The position numbers and the translations under genes are program-made. A stretch of 64,000 nt of DNA, from NCBI RefSeq assembly GCF_000233695.2, contig NZ_CM001488.1, positions 800,692-864,691 on the forward strand. The letters run 5' to 3'. Numbering within the stretch: the stretch's first letter is position 1; each line of letters starts with the position of its first letter. The DNA comes from Desulfobacter postgatei 2ac9 (GTDB taxonomy: Bacteria; Desulfobacterota; Desulfobacteria; Desulfobacterales; Desulfobacteraceae). Of this stretch, positions 8,735 to 17,115 are shown in pieces. Under the pieces are notes generated by a model. The model did not search any database and was not told the origin of the DNA. It worked only from the letters and a program-made list of their open reading frames with translations.

Positions 8735-11071
8735 TTAGAATCCTTTGAACGGGTTCGGGCCAAGTGCGTCCACTTCTTCAACAAAGTCGTTGATGATCTG
8801 GGGCAGTTTATCATAGTCATCAATGGCGACTTCCGCAAATGCAACACGTTCGTTTTCAAGGGCCAGTGAAGCAAGCGCATCACCGATCTTTTTCACACGG
8901 ATTTCAGCAAGTTCGGAACCTTTGACAAAATGGCACTGGTAATCATCGCCGTGTTTGCAACCGATGAGGATAACGCCGTCAAGACCCTGGGCCAAAGCGT
9001 CCTTGATCCAGATGGTGTTCACGGAACCAAGACAGCGAACGGGAATCACCCGGACATCCGGTGAGTAGTCCACACGGTTCATACCCACCATGTCGAATGC
9101 AGGGTATGCATCGTTTTCACATACCAGTGCCAGAAAACGCAAGGGCGGTTCACTATAATCGTCCTGAGACGGAACAGTGATGGCCTTGATCTGAGAACCG
9201 ATACTGTCGATGGTATAATCGGCAAAGGAGATAATACGTTCCGGGCAGGCACCCATGCATGTGCCGCAGCGGCGGCAACGGGTGGGATTGGCTTTTGGGG
9301 TTCCTCTGGCGTCATCATCCAAGGCGCCGAAGGGGCATTCAACCGTGCAGCGTTTGCACTGGGTGCATCTCTGGAAGAAGAAGTCCGGATAAGTCAAGTC
9401 ACCGGAACGGGGGTGAACCGACATGCCGCGGTTGGCGCTTTCAATACACTGAATAGCTTTCAGTGCTGCACCGGTTGCGTCTTCCATGGACTCTTCAATG
9501 GTCATGGCCCGGCGGACGGTACCGGCTGCGTAAATACCTGTTCTCTGGGTTTCATAAGGAAAGCAGATATAGTTCGAATCAGCATACTGCCCGAAAATAT
9601 CATTATCCCTGAAACCGGGGCCCTGGCGGTAGGCCAGGTTGATAACCGGGTCATCCTTGGTGACCGGAACCATACCGCTTGCCACAACAACCAAGTCCGC
9701 TTTAAGCACCAGGTTCTCACCAAGCAGTGTGTTTTTGGCTGTTACCATCAGTTCTGAACTCATGGCTGTAACGTCGGTGACGGCACCCTTGGTCATGAAA
9801 ATACCGTCATCCTGCTGCATGGCCTTGTAGAAATATTCCTGCAGACCTGGGGTTCTCATGTGCTGGTAAATAACATAGGCCTTGCCGTCAGCATAATCTT
9901 CCCTGACATAACGGGCTTGTTTCAAAGCCACCATGGAAGTTACGGAACCGGCGTATTCAAAATCGCTGTCGTCTTCATCTTTGCCGGCAGACTGGATAAA
10001 TACAACCCTTTTTGCTTCCTTACCGTCGGAGGGACGCAGGATTTTACCCTTGGCTGCAATCAATTCAAATTCGTCATTGGTGACCACGTCAGGATTGTCC
10101 ACGGACAAATGAGCGTATGCTTCGCCTTTCAGGACATCAGGCCGCCAGCCGGCAGCCAGAACAACGGCGCCGTAAAGCTCTCCGTTCGGATCAAGGGAAA
10201 GGATATCTTCTCTGCCTTCATTGTATTTCAGGTATTTTTGATGGGCAGCCTCGGCATCCAGTTCCTTGCCGTTTTCATCCACCAGCTCTTCAGGAGGCAG
10301 CGGAAAGGGTACGTCAAAGGGAATTTTTTCACCGGGTTTTTTCATGGTTACGGTGAATTCACCCGGCTGGCCGGCAATACGTGCCACCAAACAGTTGGTC
10401 CTCACATCTATGTTGGTATTGCCTTCAACTTCCTGGACAAGTGCATCCACCACAGGTGCCTGAAGGGTTTCAAAGGGAGGCTGAACAGGCATCTGCGCGC
10501 GCAGTTTGGCTGCATATCCGCCAAGGGCAGCCGTTTTTTCTACAATGGTCACTTGATAACCGGCTTTGGCAGCATCCAGGGCTGCAGACATACCGGTTAC
10601 ACCGCCGCCGATAACCAGCACTTTTTTAGAAAAGGACTGTGTCTGGTAAGGCTCGGGAAGTTTAACTTTTTCAAGGCGAATCATGCCCATTTTGATATAG
10701 TCCTGGGCCTTCATCTGGATCCGGTCAAAGCTTTCTCCATCATCTTTCTGCTCTTCGGTCAGGGCTGGGTAGGTCTCCCGGGAATGGGGCCATACCACAC
10801 CTTCCCTTAGATTGGCCCGTTCAATAATGCATCCGGGGAAGTTAAATACATCAAAGTTCACCCGGCGGGAACAAGCGCCGATAACCATGGCGTTTACCTT
10901 GCCATCGTCAATGTCCTTTTGAATGAGTGCCACACCTTCTTTGGAGCACAGGAAGGGGTGGGTGGTGCAGTTGACGCCCTCGTTGTCGGGGACACCTGCT
11001 AACGCTTCCATGTCAAGTGTGTCGCCGATACCACAGCCTGTACAGATATATACGCCGTATTTTTTATCCAT
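8735..11071 (-). CDS. qmoB: Quinone-interacting membrane-bound oxidoreductase subunit QmoB
   Basis: The protein has 778 residues; the ATG is preceded by AGGAGG. It is an HdrA-like flavoprotein. An N-terminal segment with C10/C13 (YICTGCGIGD) leads to an FAD-binding Rossmann motif GGGVTG (155–160). Two ferredoxin-type clusters lie at about 566–620 (CTQCKRCTVECP and CRRCGTCMGACP). The C-terminal ~110 residues resemble MvhD (VRCLGSVNTIWIKDAL, ILIGCKHGDDYQC). It forms the soluble QmoAB module that donates electrons to AprAB during sulfate reduction. It starts 6 bp after the qmoA stop. Confidence 0.96.
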   Translation of the reverse strand: MDKKYGVYICTGCGIGDTLDMEALAGVPDNEGVNCTTHPFLCSKEGVALIQKDIDDGKVNAMVIGACSRRVNFDVFNFPGCIIERANLREGVVWPHSRETYPALTEEQKDDGESFDRIQMKAQDYIKMGMIRLEKVKLPEPYQTQSFSKKVLVIGGGVTGMSAALDAAKAGYQVTIVEKTAALGGYAAKLRAQMPVQPPFETLQAPVVDALVQEVEGNTNIDVRTNCLVARIAGQPGEFTVTMKKPGEKIPFDVPFPLPPEELVDENGKELDAEAAHQKYLKYNEGREDILSLDPNGELYGAVVLAAGWRPDVLKGEAYAHLSVDNPDVVTNDEFELIAAKGKILRPSDGKEAKRVVFIQSAGKDEDDSDFEYAGSVTSMVALKQARYVREDYADGKAYVIYQHMRTPGLQEYFYKAMQQDDGIFMTKGAVTDVTAMSSELMVTAKNTLLGENLVLKADLVVVASGMVPVTKDDPVINLAYRQGPGFRDNDIFGQYADSNYICFPYETQRTGIYAAGTVRRAMTIEESMEDATGAALKAIQCIESANRGMSVHPRSGDLTYPDFFFQRCTQCKRCTVECPFGALDDDARGTPKANPTRCRRCGTCMGACPERIISFADYTIDSIGSQIKAITVPSQDDYSEPPLRFLALVCENDAYPAFDMVGMNRVDYSPDVRVIPVRCLGSVNTIWIKDALAQGLDGVILIGCKHGDDYQCHFVKGSELAEIRVKKIGDALASLALENERVAFAEVAIDDYDKLPQIINDFVEEVDALGPNPFKGF

Positions 11072-11077
11072 GGTTTG

Positions 11078-12349
11078 TTACCTCCTCAGAGTCTGAATGG
11101 CTTTAAGGGCCATGCCGGTTGCATTCTGGTTGGATGTCACAACATCGGCCGGTTTATTGGCACACCCTGCTGCAAACAGGCCGCCTTTGGAAAAGTCATT
11201 GATAATAAAGCCTTCGTCATCAAAGGTCAGATCAGCTGCGGGCTTATCAATGGCGCAGGTGGGCTGCATTCCGGTGGCCAGCACCAGCATATCAACGGTT
11301 TGTCTAATTTTTTCACCTGAGATGGTATCTTCGGCCACAAGGTTGATGTTGCCGGTCCCGCTCTCTTCACTGACTTCCGCAACCTTGCCTTTGACAAAGA
11401 ATACGTTTTTATCCGCCTTGAGTTTGGCATAGAAATTTTCGTATTTTCTGCCGGGAGTCCGCAGATCAATGTAATATATGTAAATTTTTGCATCAGGATA
11501 TTGGGCCCTGATATATGTGGCATGTTTTAAGGATGCCATGCAGCAGATATATGAGCAGTAGGGCAGATGGTTTTCATCCCTGGAACCTGCACACTGCGCA
11601 AAGGCAATGGTTTCAGGTGCCTTGTCGTCGGACGGGCGGATGATTTTACCTTCGGTGGGGCCGTTGAAAGATGCCAACCGTTCCAGCATCATGTTGGTGA
11701 TGATGTTCTGGTAACGGCCAAAACCAAGATTGTCAATGCGGGTGGCATCATAGGGCTGCCATCCGGTGGCGAATACAACGGCACCGACTTTCAGGTCGAA
11801 TGTGCGTTCTTCCATGGTAAAATCAACGGCGTTATATTTGCAGGCTTCTTTGACCTTTTCCCGGTCATCCTTACTCATGGCCGGATCCATGACATATCGC
11901 TGGGGAAAGGCCATGTTGTGCGGCAGATATGCGGCCTTGCGGCGATCCATGCCAAAGTTGAATTCATTGCTGATTTCAGTTTCGCACACTTTTGCACATT
12001 CACCGCAACAGGTGCAGTTGCTGTTTACATACCGGGGTGCGGTTTTTACGCTAACGGTGTAATTTCCAGGCTTGCCATCAACCTTTTGTACCTCGGAAAG
12101 CGTGTACACCTTGATGTTCTTGTTGTCTTTGAGTCGTCTGTAATTGATTTCAAGACCGCAGGTAGGCGGGCAGAGTTTGGGGAAGTAGTGCTTGAGCTGG
12201 GAGACTCTTCCGCCAAGGGAAGCTTCCTTTTCAATCAGGAAGACTTCGTAGCCCACTTCGGCAGCTTCCAAAGCGGTTGTCAGGCCACTGATTCCACCGC
12301 CAACCACCATAATGCTTCCACTTACCGGGGCTGAATTTTCTGTAGTCAT
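11078..12349 (-). CDS. qmoA: Quinone-interacting membrane-bound oxidoreductase subunit QmoA
   Basis: The protein has 423 residues. The ATG follows GGAGG with normal spacing. It is an HdrA-like flavoprotein with an N-terminal GGGISG dinucleotide-binding motif (about 17–22), an LGGRVSQL segment, and an internal Cys cluster CTCCGECAKVC (around 113–123) for an FeS centre. It is the first gene of qmoABC. It carries electrons with QmoB between quinol and APS reductase. It is separated from aprA by 284 bp holding a terminator and a candidate promoter, so qmo can be expressed independently of apr. Confidence 0.96.
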   Translation of the reverse strand: MTTENSAPVSGSIMVVGGGISGLTTALEAAEVGYEVFLIEKEASLGGRVSQLKHYFPKLCPPTCGLEINYRRLKDNKNIKVYTLSEVQKVDGKPGNYTVSVKTAPRYVNSNCTCCGECAKVCETEISNEFNFGMDRRKAAYLPHNMAFPQRYVMDPAMSKDDREKVKEACKYNAVDFTMEERTFDLKVGAVVFATGWQPYDATRIDNLGFGRYQNIITNMMLERLASFNGPTEGKIIRPSDDKAPETIAFAQCAGSRDENHLPYCSYICCMASLKHATYIRAQYPDAKIYIYYIDLRTPGRKYENFYAKLKADKNVFFVKGKVAEVSEESGTGNINLVAEDTISGEKIRQTVDMLVLATGMQPTCAIDKPAADLTFDDEGFIINDFSKGGLFAAGCANKPADVVTSNQNATGMALKAIQTLRR

Positions 12350-12430
12350 GCTGTCCCTCCGTGCATTTGAGTTGTGTAGTTGTGTTGTGTATGAGTTCCA
12401 AATTTTGTATGCCGGTTTCTGGCAAAACCA

Positions 12431-12459
12431 ATTATATTCGGTTTAAGCCCGGGGTCGGC
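12431..12459 (-). promoter_or_regulatory. Candidate qmoABC promoter (good -10, poor -35)
   Basis: On the minus strand, TATAAT (plus-strand ATTATA at 12431–12436) is a perfect -10. The -35 position, 17 nt upstream (12454–12459), reads GCCGAC, a weak match. The predicted start is near 12424, giving a ~75-nt leader. A weak -35 with palindromes just upstream suggests activator dependence, which is an inference. Confidence 0.5.
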
Positions 12460-12474
12460 ATCCTGATCTCCTTA

Positions 12475-12525
12475 TTTGCAAGACTGCAAATTAACCTATA
12501 ATCCGTTTGTTCGCAAGCTTGCGAA
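12475..12525. promoter_or_regulatory. Two palindromes upstream of the qmo promoter
   Basis: TTTGCA-AGAC-TGCAAA (12475–12490) and the perfect 16-bp palindrome TTCGCAAGCTTGCGAA (12510–12525) share a GCAAG core. Their centres are 35 bp apart, near -59 and -94 relative to the predicted qmo start. Paired operator sites for a dimeric regulator are the likely reading. I cannot assign the regulator. Confidence 0.45.
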
Positions 12526-12555
12526 AAAGGAGACAGGGCCGGGCAGGCATAATCT

Positions 12556-12595
12556 GAAAAACCTCCAGGCACCGGTAAGCCGGCACCTGGAGGTT
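12556..12595 (-). terminator. Intrinsic terminator after aprA
   Basis: Outer 9-bp arms ACCTCCAGG (12561–12569) and CCTGGAGGT (12586–12594), a 2x2 internal loop and an inner CCGG/CCGG stem form a hairpin. On the minus strand TTTTT follows directly. It lies about 40 bp past the aprA stop and separates aprBA from qmoABC. Confidence 0.88.
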
Positions 12596-12633
12596 CATAT
12601 CAAGACATCCTTAGGTTAAAACGTCTTACCGCA

Positions 12634-14595
12634 CTAGTCGGAGATGATTTTAACGTAGGGTTCTTTTTTCAGAGTCCACTCGTTAGTCTTCTTGTCATAA
12701 GAAGAGTTAACAAAGCAGAACCATTCTTCGTCATTCTGGCCCATGAAGTCGCCTCTGTAGTAGAAACCAGGGAAGCGGGATTCTTCACGGAACTGGATGT
12801 GACGGGTATGAGCCTGAACTGTGTAGAGACGATGGATAACTTCCCATGCTCTGAGCAGTTCATGCAGATCGCCGGCAGCAACTTTCTCAAGGTCTTCACG
12901 GAACATTTCGAACAGGTCCATGAGAACTTCAAGGGATTTGCCGTTGGTCATGTAGAAAGTACCGGTACCTGCACCATACTCATTGGTCATCTTCATCAGA
13001 CGCATAGCCATGCCGGCAGGTTTGCAGTATTTGGGGTTTACGTCTGTTGCTGTGGTGTATTCAAAGTTATCCAGGTAGTTGTATACCGGATAGTAAACCA
13101 TGTCCACCAGCTCTTTGTCGGATTCAGCAAAACCGGAAACCTTGTCGCCTTCGGCTTTCAGGTACTGAATCATTGACTTGGCAATGATACGTCCTTCTGC
13201 ATGAGATCCTGAAGAGAACTTATGACCGGAGCAGCCAACGCCGTCACCGGCAGTGAACAGACCGCGAACGGTTGTCATTCTGTTGTAACCCCATTTGTAG
13301 GAAGCAGGTACCCAGTCTTCCTCGGGACCGGAACACCAGATTCCGCAGCATCCGGAGTGGGAACCCAGCAGGTACGGTTCGGTGGGCATAATTTCTGAGT
13401 CTTTTTTCTCGGGCTCAGTATTGGTTGCACACCACAGGCCGGCCTGACCAACGGACATGTCAAGGAAATCTTCCCAGGCTTCTGATTCCAGATGCTTGAG
13501 TTCTTTCTTGTCCATGGTTTCGCCAAGAGCAGCAAGTGCTTTGGTGGTTTCCATAATGATGGGACCACGGCCTTCTTTGTATTCTTTCATCATCAGATGA
13601 TTACGCAGACAGGTCGGGGTTACGGCAGCAGTTCCGTAAGGAGCGTATTTTGCAAGCTCGGCTTTGGCATCTTCGGAACCGGCGTAGTTTTCACCAAGAC
13701 CGTTAACGGTTTTTGCTTTGAACAGCAGGAACCATGCACCAACAGGGCCGTAACCGTCTTTAAAACGGGCCGGGGTGAAACGGTTTTCCATCATGGAGAG
13801 TTCAGCACCGGCTCTCAGAGCCATGGTGTAGGTGGAACCGGCATTCCATACGGGATACCAGGCACGGCCTTTACCTTCTGCAACCGAACGGGGTTGGTAA
13901 ATGTTAACCGCGCCACCGCAGGCAACCATTATAACTTTTGCGTTGAAGATGTAGACTTTGTTTTCACGTACGGAAAAACCAACGGCACCGGCAACTCTTT
14001 TGGGATCATTTTTGTCGTTGAGGATTTCAACGATGAAAACTCTTTCAAGGATGTTTTCGTCGCCAAGGGCTTTTTTACCGGCTTCAGCAACGATTCTCTT
14101 GTAGGATTCACCGTTGATCATGATCTGCCATTTACCGGTACGAACGGGAGTGGCGCCGGCTTTAAGCGTACCGGATTTCATGCCTTTTTTTCCGTCCATA
14201 TTTTTGCCATCGTCGCTTTTTTTCCAGATGGGAAGTCCCCATTCCTCGAACAGATGTACGGAATCGTCAACGTGACGGCCAAGGTCAAAGATCAAGTCTT
14301 CACGAACAATACCCATCAGGTCGTTACGAACCATGCGGACATAGTCTTCAGGTTTGTTGGAGCCGATGTAGGTGTTGATGGCGGACAGACCCTGGGCAAC
14401 AGCACCGGATCTTTCAAGAGCGGCTTTGTCGACAAGCAGAATTTTGGTGTCGTCGTCAGCCCATTTTTTGATCTCAAATGCAGTACCGCAGGCAGCCATG
14501 CCACCGCCGATGATTAGAACATCAACGTCTCTCTTCTCTACCTCTGGCTCTCTAACGGTTTTAATTTCACCAGCAGGTTTGTTAGGTAATGCCAT
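12634..14595 (-). CDS. aprA: Adenylylsulfate (APS) reductase subunit alpha
   Basis: The protein has 653 residues, the usual length for dissimilatory AprA. It is a fumarate-reductase-type flavoprotein with GGGMAACGTAFEIK (about 30–43) and VDKAALERSGAVAQGLSAIN for FAD. Downstream are GGAVNIYQP, TPTCLRNHL and the SGCCGIWCSGPEED region typical of AprA. It reduces APS to AMP and sulfite in the cytoplasm, the second step of sulfate respiration. The ATG is preceded by TTGGAGG. It follows aprB by 48 bp in the usual aprB-aprA order, and ends at a terminator. No sat gene is in the window. Confidence 0.98.
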   Translation of the reverse strand: MALPNKPAGEIKTVREPEVEKRDVDVLIIGGGMAACGTAFEIKKWADDDTKILLVDKAALERSGAVAQGLSAINTYIGSNKPEDYVRMVRNDLMGIVREDLIFDLGRHVDDSVHLFEEWGLPIWKKSDDGKNMDGKKGMKSGTLKAGATPVRTGKWQIMINGESYKRIVAEAGKKALGDENILERVFIVEILNDKNDPKRVAGAVGFSVRENKVYIFNAKVIMVACGGAVNIYQPRSVAEGKGRAWYPVWNAGSTYTMALRAGAELSMMENRFTPARFKDGYGPVGAWFLLFKAKTVNGLGENYAGSEDAKAELAKYAPYGTAAVTPTCLRNHLMMKEYKEGRGPIIMETTKALAALGETMDKKELKHLESEAWEDFLDMSVGQAGLWCATNTEPEKKDSEIMPTEPYLLGSHSGCCGIWCSGPEEDWVPASYKWGYNRMTTVRGLFTAGDGVGCSGHKFSSGSHAEGRIIAKSMIQYLKAEGDKVSGFAESDKELVDMVYYPVYNYLDNFEYTTATDVNPKYCKPAGMAMRLMKMTNEYGAGTGTFYMTNGKSLEVLMDLFEMFREDLEKVAAGDLHELLRAWEVIHRLYTVQAHTRHIQFREESRFPGFYYRGDFMGQNDEEWFCFVNSSYDKKTNEWTLKKEPYVKIISD

Positions 14596-14643
14596 TATAT
14601 ACCTCCAAAAATTTTATAAGTATCAGAATTAAATTTAAGCAAC

Positions 14644-15081
14644 CTATGCCAGCTCGGTGGGAGCTTTCAGTTCCATACCATCGGCTTCCTGAGTAGACAG
14701 CAGGCCTGAATACAGGTCTTTGCCCTTCAGGCCTTCATAAGCGTTGGCTTCGCCTTCGGGAGTGGTTCTGATGGGGAACTTGAAGCGTTTTACAACGCCG
14801 TTTCTGAACTTACAAGTCCACATAATGTCCTCAGTACCCATCATGGGCTGTACGGATGCGCCCATGGGCACGAAGTCAGAGTAGCCTCTTACTTCAATGG
14901 CCTGGGAGGGGCAGATTTTTACGCAAGAGTAGCATTCCCAGCACTGATCCGGTTCTTGGTTGTAAGCTTTCATTGCAGTTGCATCCAGAACCATCAGGTC
15001 ATTGGGGCAGATGTACATGCATGCGGTTTTATCCCCGCCTTTACAGCCGTCACATTTTTCTGCGATTACAAAAGATGGCAT
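14644..15081 (-). CDS. aprB: APS reductase subunit beta (ferredoxin-like)
   Basis: The protein has 145 residues. Two [4Fe-4S] motifs are visible: C10/C13/C21/C25 (with the AprB-type insertion GGDKTA) and C47/C50/C53/C57. The C-terminal ~70 residues form the tail that wraps AprA in known structures. It passes electrons from QmoABC to the FAD of AprA. The ATG is preceded by ATGGAGG. It is the first gene of the aprBA unit, with a candidate promoter and a palindrome in its ~440-bp upstream region. Confidence 0.98.
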   Translation of the reverse strand: MPSFVIAEKCDGCKGGDKTACMYICPNDLMVLDATAMKAYNQEPDQCWECYSCVKICPSQAIEVRGYSDFVPMGASVQPMMGTEDIMWTCKFRNGVVKRFKFPIRTTPEGEANAYEGLKGKDLYSGLLSTQEADGMELKAPTELA

Positions 15082-15118
15082 TTAAAATACCTCCATAAAA
15101 TGTAGGTTAATCAAAATT

Positions 15119-15136
15119 GCACAAATACCGTTGTGC
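15119..15136. promoter_or_regulatory. Palindrome at the predicted aprBA transcription start
   Basis: GCACAA (15119–15124) and TTGTGC (15131–15136) form 6-bp inverted arms around a 6-nt spacer, with ATT/AAT further out. The site falls at about +1 to +19 of the predicted aprB transcript, where a repressor or a leader hairpin would act. No regulator can be named. Confidence 0.35.
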
Positions 15137-15143
15137 GACAATT

Positions 15144-15171
15144 TGTATCTATCCAGATTAAGGCCCGTCAA
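15144..15171 (-). promoter_or_regulatory. Candidate aprBA promoter
   Basis: On the minus strand, TTGACG (plus-strand CGTCAA 15166–15171), a 16-nt spacer and GATACA (plus-strand 15144–15149) make a moderate sigma-70-like match. The predicted start is near 15137, which gives a ~55-nt leader ending in the aprB Shine-Dalgarno. Confidence 0.4.
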
Positions 15172-15525
15172 AAAAAATGAAAGGCCTGTAATTTAAAGTA
15201 TTTGGATTCCGAGGAAGATGGGTCTGCTCAGTTTTGAATCTCATCAAATAAGCCCTCTTCCTCAAAACAAATGATATGGGAATAACACCCTGACAAGGTC
15301 TGTGTCAAGAAAATTCAAAAAAAATGATTTAATGATTTCTTCAATTTTTTTGAATGATTATTCCTTTGACAATATATATGTTTTTTGGACAAGTTCGGCA
15401 CTATATCTTGTGAATGCATCCATTAAAATCATCTGGAAAAACCGGTTGGATCCTGGTAGGTTATCCGCCGACGATTATTAATCACCCGTTCTATAGCATA
15501 ATTTTAAAATAATAAAGGAAAAAAA
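15172..15525. other. Intergenic region between divergent aprB and YkgJ gene, no gene seen
   Basis: About 350 bp of A/T-rich sequence. Every reading frame is interrupted. TTGACA occurs at 15366–15371 on the plus strand but has no usable -10 at 16–18 bp. The only clear signal for the downstream gene is its AAAGGAA ribosome-binding site next to 15526. Confidence 0.6.
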
Positions 15526-16269
15526 ATGAACGATGAGATGTTGCCGGTCGGCTTGGATGACCTTATGCAATTCAACTGCAGTGCGGATAATCCTTGTTTT
15601 AATCAGTGCTGCAGGGATCTGAATCAGGCACTGACCCCCTATGATATTCTGAGAATGAAAAATGCTGTAAAATTGCCGTCCGGACAGTTTCTTCGGGAAT
15701 ATACATCCCGGCATACCGGTCCCGGTTCCGGTCTGCCGGTGATTACCTTTAAGGCCAATCCAGCCACCGGCCATGCCTGCCCCTTTGTCACGGATTCAGG
15801 GTGTTCCATATATCATGACCGCCCCGCATCATGCCGCATGTACCCTTTGGCCCGTGCCGTTGTAAAGGACAGGGGCACCGGGAAATATGTCGAGTATTTT
15901 GCTTTGATTGAAGAAGAGCACTGCAAAGGATTTGGCGGTCGGGATAATAAAACCGTGGCCCAATGGCTCCAAGGTCAGAATGTGGTCGACCACAATACGG
16001 AAAATGATAAAATTCTTGAACTGATCAGTCTTAAAAACCAGATCCGGCCCGGAAAACTGGAAGGTGCTGAAGAAGATATTTTTTACATGGCTTTGTATGA
16101 TCTGGATGATTTCAAAATTCAGATTAAGGAAAAAGGGCTTCTTGCCTCAACAAATCTTTCTGTGGAATATGTGCAGAAGGTTGTGGCTGATGACCTAAGC
16201 CTGCTTAATTTCGGTATTGCCTGGATAAAATACCAGTTGTTTGGCAAAGATTTGGAAATTCAGGGCTGA
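15526..16269 (+). CDS. YkgJ-family cysteine-cluster protein
   Basis: The protein has 247 residues. C18, C24, C28 and C29 (NCSADNPCFNQCC) plus C85, C93 and C103 (HACPFVTDSGCSIYHDRPASC) make the CxxxCC...CxxxxxxxC...C pattern of the YkgJ/UPF0153 family, thought to bind Zn or an Fe-S cluster. The biochemical role is unknown. AAGGA precedes the ATG. It is followed after 5 bp by the SDR gene and then a LysR gene, so the three are likely one unit. The C-terminal ~130 residues are outside the Cys core and unrecognised. Confidence 0.85.
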   Translation: MNDEMLPVGLDDLMQFNCSADNPCFNQCCRDLNQALTPYDILRMKNAVKLPSGQFLREYTSRHTGPGSGLPVITFKANPATGHACPFVTDSGCSIYHDRPASCRMYPLARAVVKDRGTGKYVEYFALIEEEHCKGFGGRDNKTVAQWLQGQNVVDHNTENDKILELISLKNQIRPGKLEGAEEDIFYMALYDLDDFKIQIKEKGLLASTNLSVEYVQKVVADDLSLLNFGIAWIKYQLFGKDLEIQG

Positions 16270-16274
16270 AAATT

Positions 16275-17093
16275 ATGGAAATCAAAGGAAAAGTGGCTCT
16301 GGTACTTGGGGCGGTCAAAGGAATCGGCAAAGGCATTGGCCTGGACCTTGCCCGGCAGGGGGCAAGCCTTATCCTTACCCGCCATGACTGGGCGGATGCC
16401 TTTTGTGATATGGAGGCAGCGTTTGGGAGGACAGGTGCCCAGCATAATATAATAAATGCAGATTTGCGTAAAACTGATGAAATTGAAGGTCTGGCAACGT
16501 TTATAAAAGATCGGTATGGACGCCTGGACATTCTGGTGAATAACATTGAACGCGGCGGATGGCCTACGGTTCACGGCACATATGTTGAAGATCAGTGGGA
16601 TCTTGAGATTGAAACAACGCTTAAAGCCAAACGCTGGATTTTTGAAGCGGTGTTTCCTTTGCTGAAGGCCGGCGATGAAGCGGTTGTCATTAATATTTCT
16701 TCCGTGGCGGCCATCACCGGAAGATCGGGTCCTGCCGCCCTGGTTTTCAACGAGGGCTATTCCGCCGCCAACCGGGGGATTGGTGTACTCACCGAAACAT
16801 GGGCCAGGATGGGGGCACCGTCAGTGCGGGTGAACGAATTAATGCTGGGTATATTTGAAACCCGCCATGCCCAGGGGACCCGGGGGTGGCGGGAAGTGCT
16901 CACGGATGCGGAAAAACAGTCTTTGATCGATCAGACCCTGGCAGGTCGGACCGGGCAAATTTCCGATGTTGTCAAAGCAGTCAATTTTATTATCAGGGAT
17001 GCCCCCTATATGACCGGTGCGACCCTGCGTATAGACGGAGGGTTTGTCCTGGGCGGGGCTCGGGTGCCGCCAATGCCCCGGGGTATCGTTTGA
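16275..17093 (+). CDS. SDR-family oxidoreductase-like protein with altered catalytic site
   Basis: The protein has 272 residues of Rossmann fold with GAVKGIGKGIG (12–22) for NAD(P), LDILVNN (84–90), Ser at ISS (142–143), Tyr Y162 and the C-terminal IDGGFVLGG typical of FabG-like enzymes. At Y+4, where the catalytic Lys should be, there is N166 (YSAAN). Such a change normally abolishes classical dehydrogenase activity, so it may have another chemistry or be a binding protein. The substrate is unknown. It starts 5 bp after the YkgJ gene. Confidence 0.85.
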   Translation: MEIKGKVALVLGAVKGIGKGIGLDLARQGASLILTRHDWADAFCDMEAAFGRTGAQHNIINADLRKTDEIEGLATFIKDRYGRLDILVNNIERGGWPTVHGTYVEDQWDLEIETTLKAKRWIFEAVFPLLKAGDEAVVINISSVAAITGRSGPAALVFNEGYSAANRGIGVLTETWARMGAPSVRVNELMLGIFETRHAQGTRGWREVLTDAEKQSLIDQTLAGRTGQISDVVKAVNFIIRDAPYMTGATLRIDGGFVLGGARVPPMPRGIV

Positions 17094-17115
17094 GTATTTA
17101 TATGGAGGTATACTG

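Noticed and set aside
9860..10810. 316-codon open frame antisense to qmoB
   Set aside because: It is antisense to a complete qmoB with all cofactor motifs, and no start signal is seen.
13492..14517. 341-codon open frame antisense to aprA
   Set aside because: It is a shadow of aprA codon usage; the product is Phe/Gly/Thr-rich with no family features.
15390..15412. Sigma-54-like TTCGGCACTATATCTTGTG upstream of the YkgJ gene
   Set aside because: The -24 part is acceptable but the -12 position reads TG instead of GC, so the essential dinucleotide is missing.
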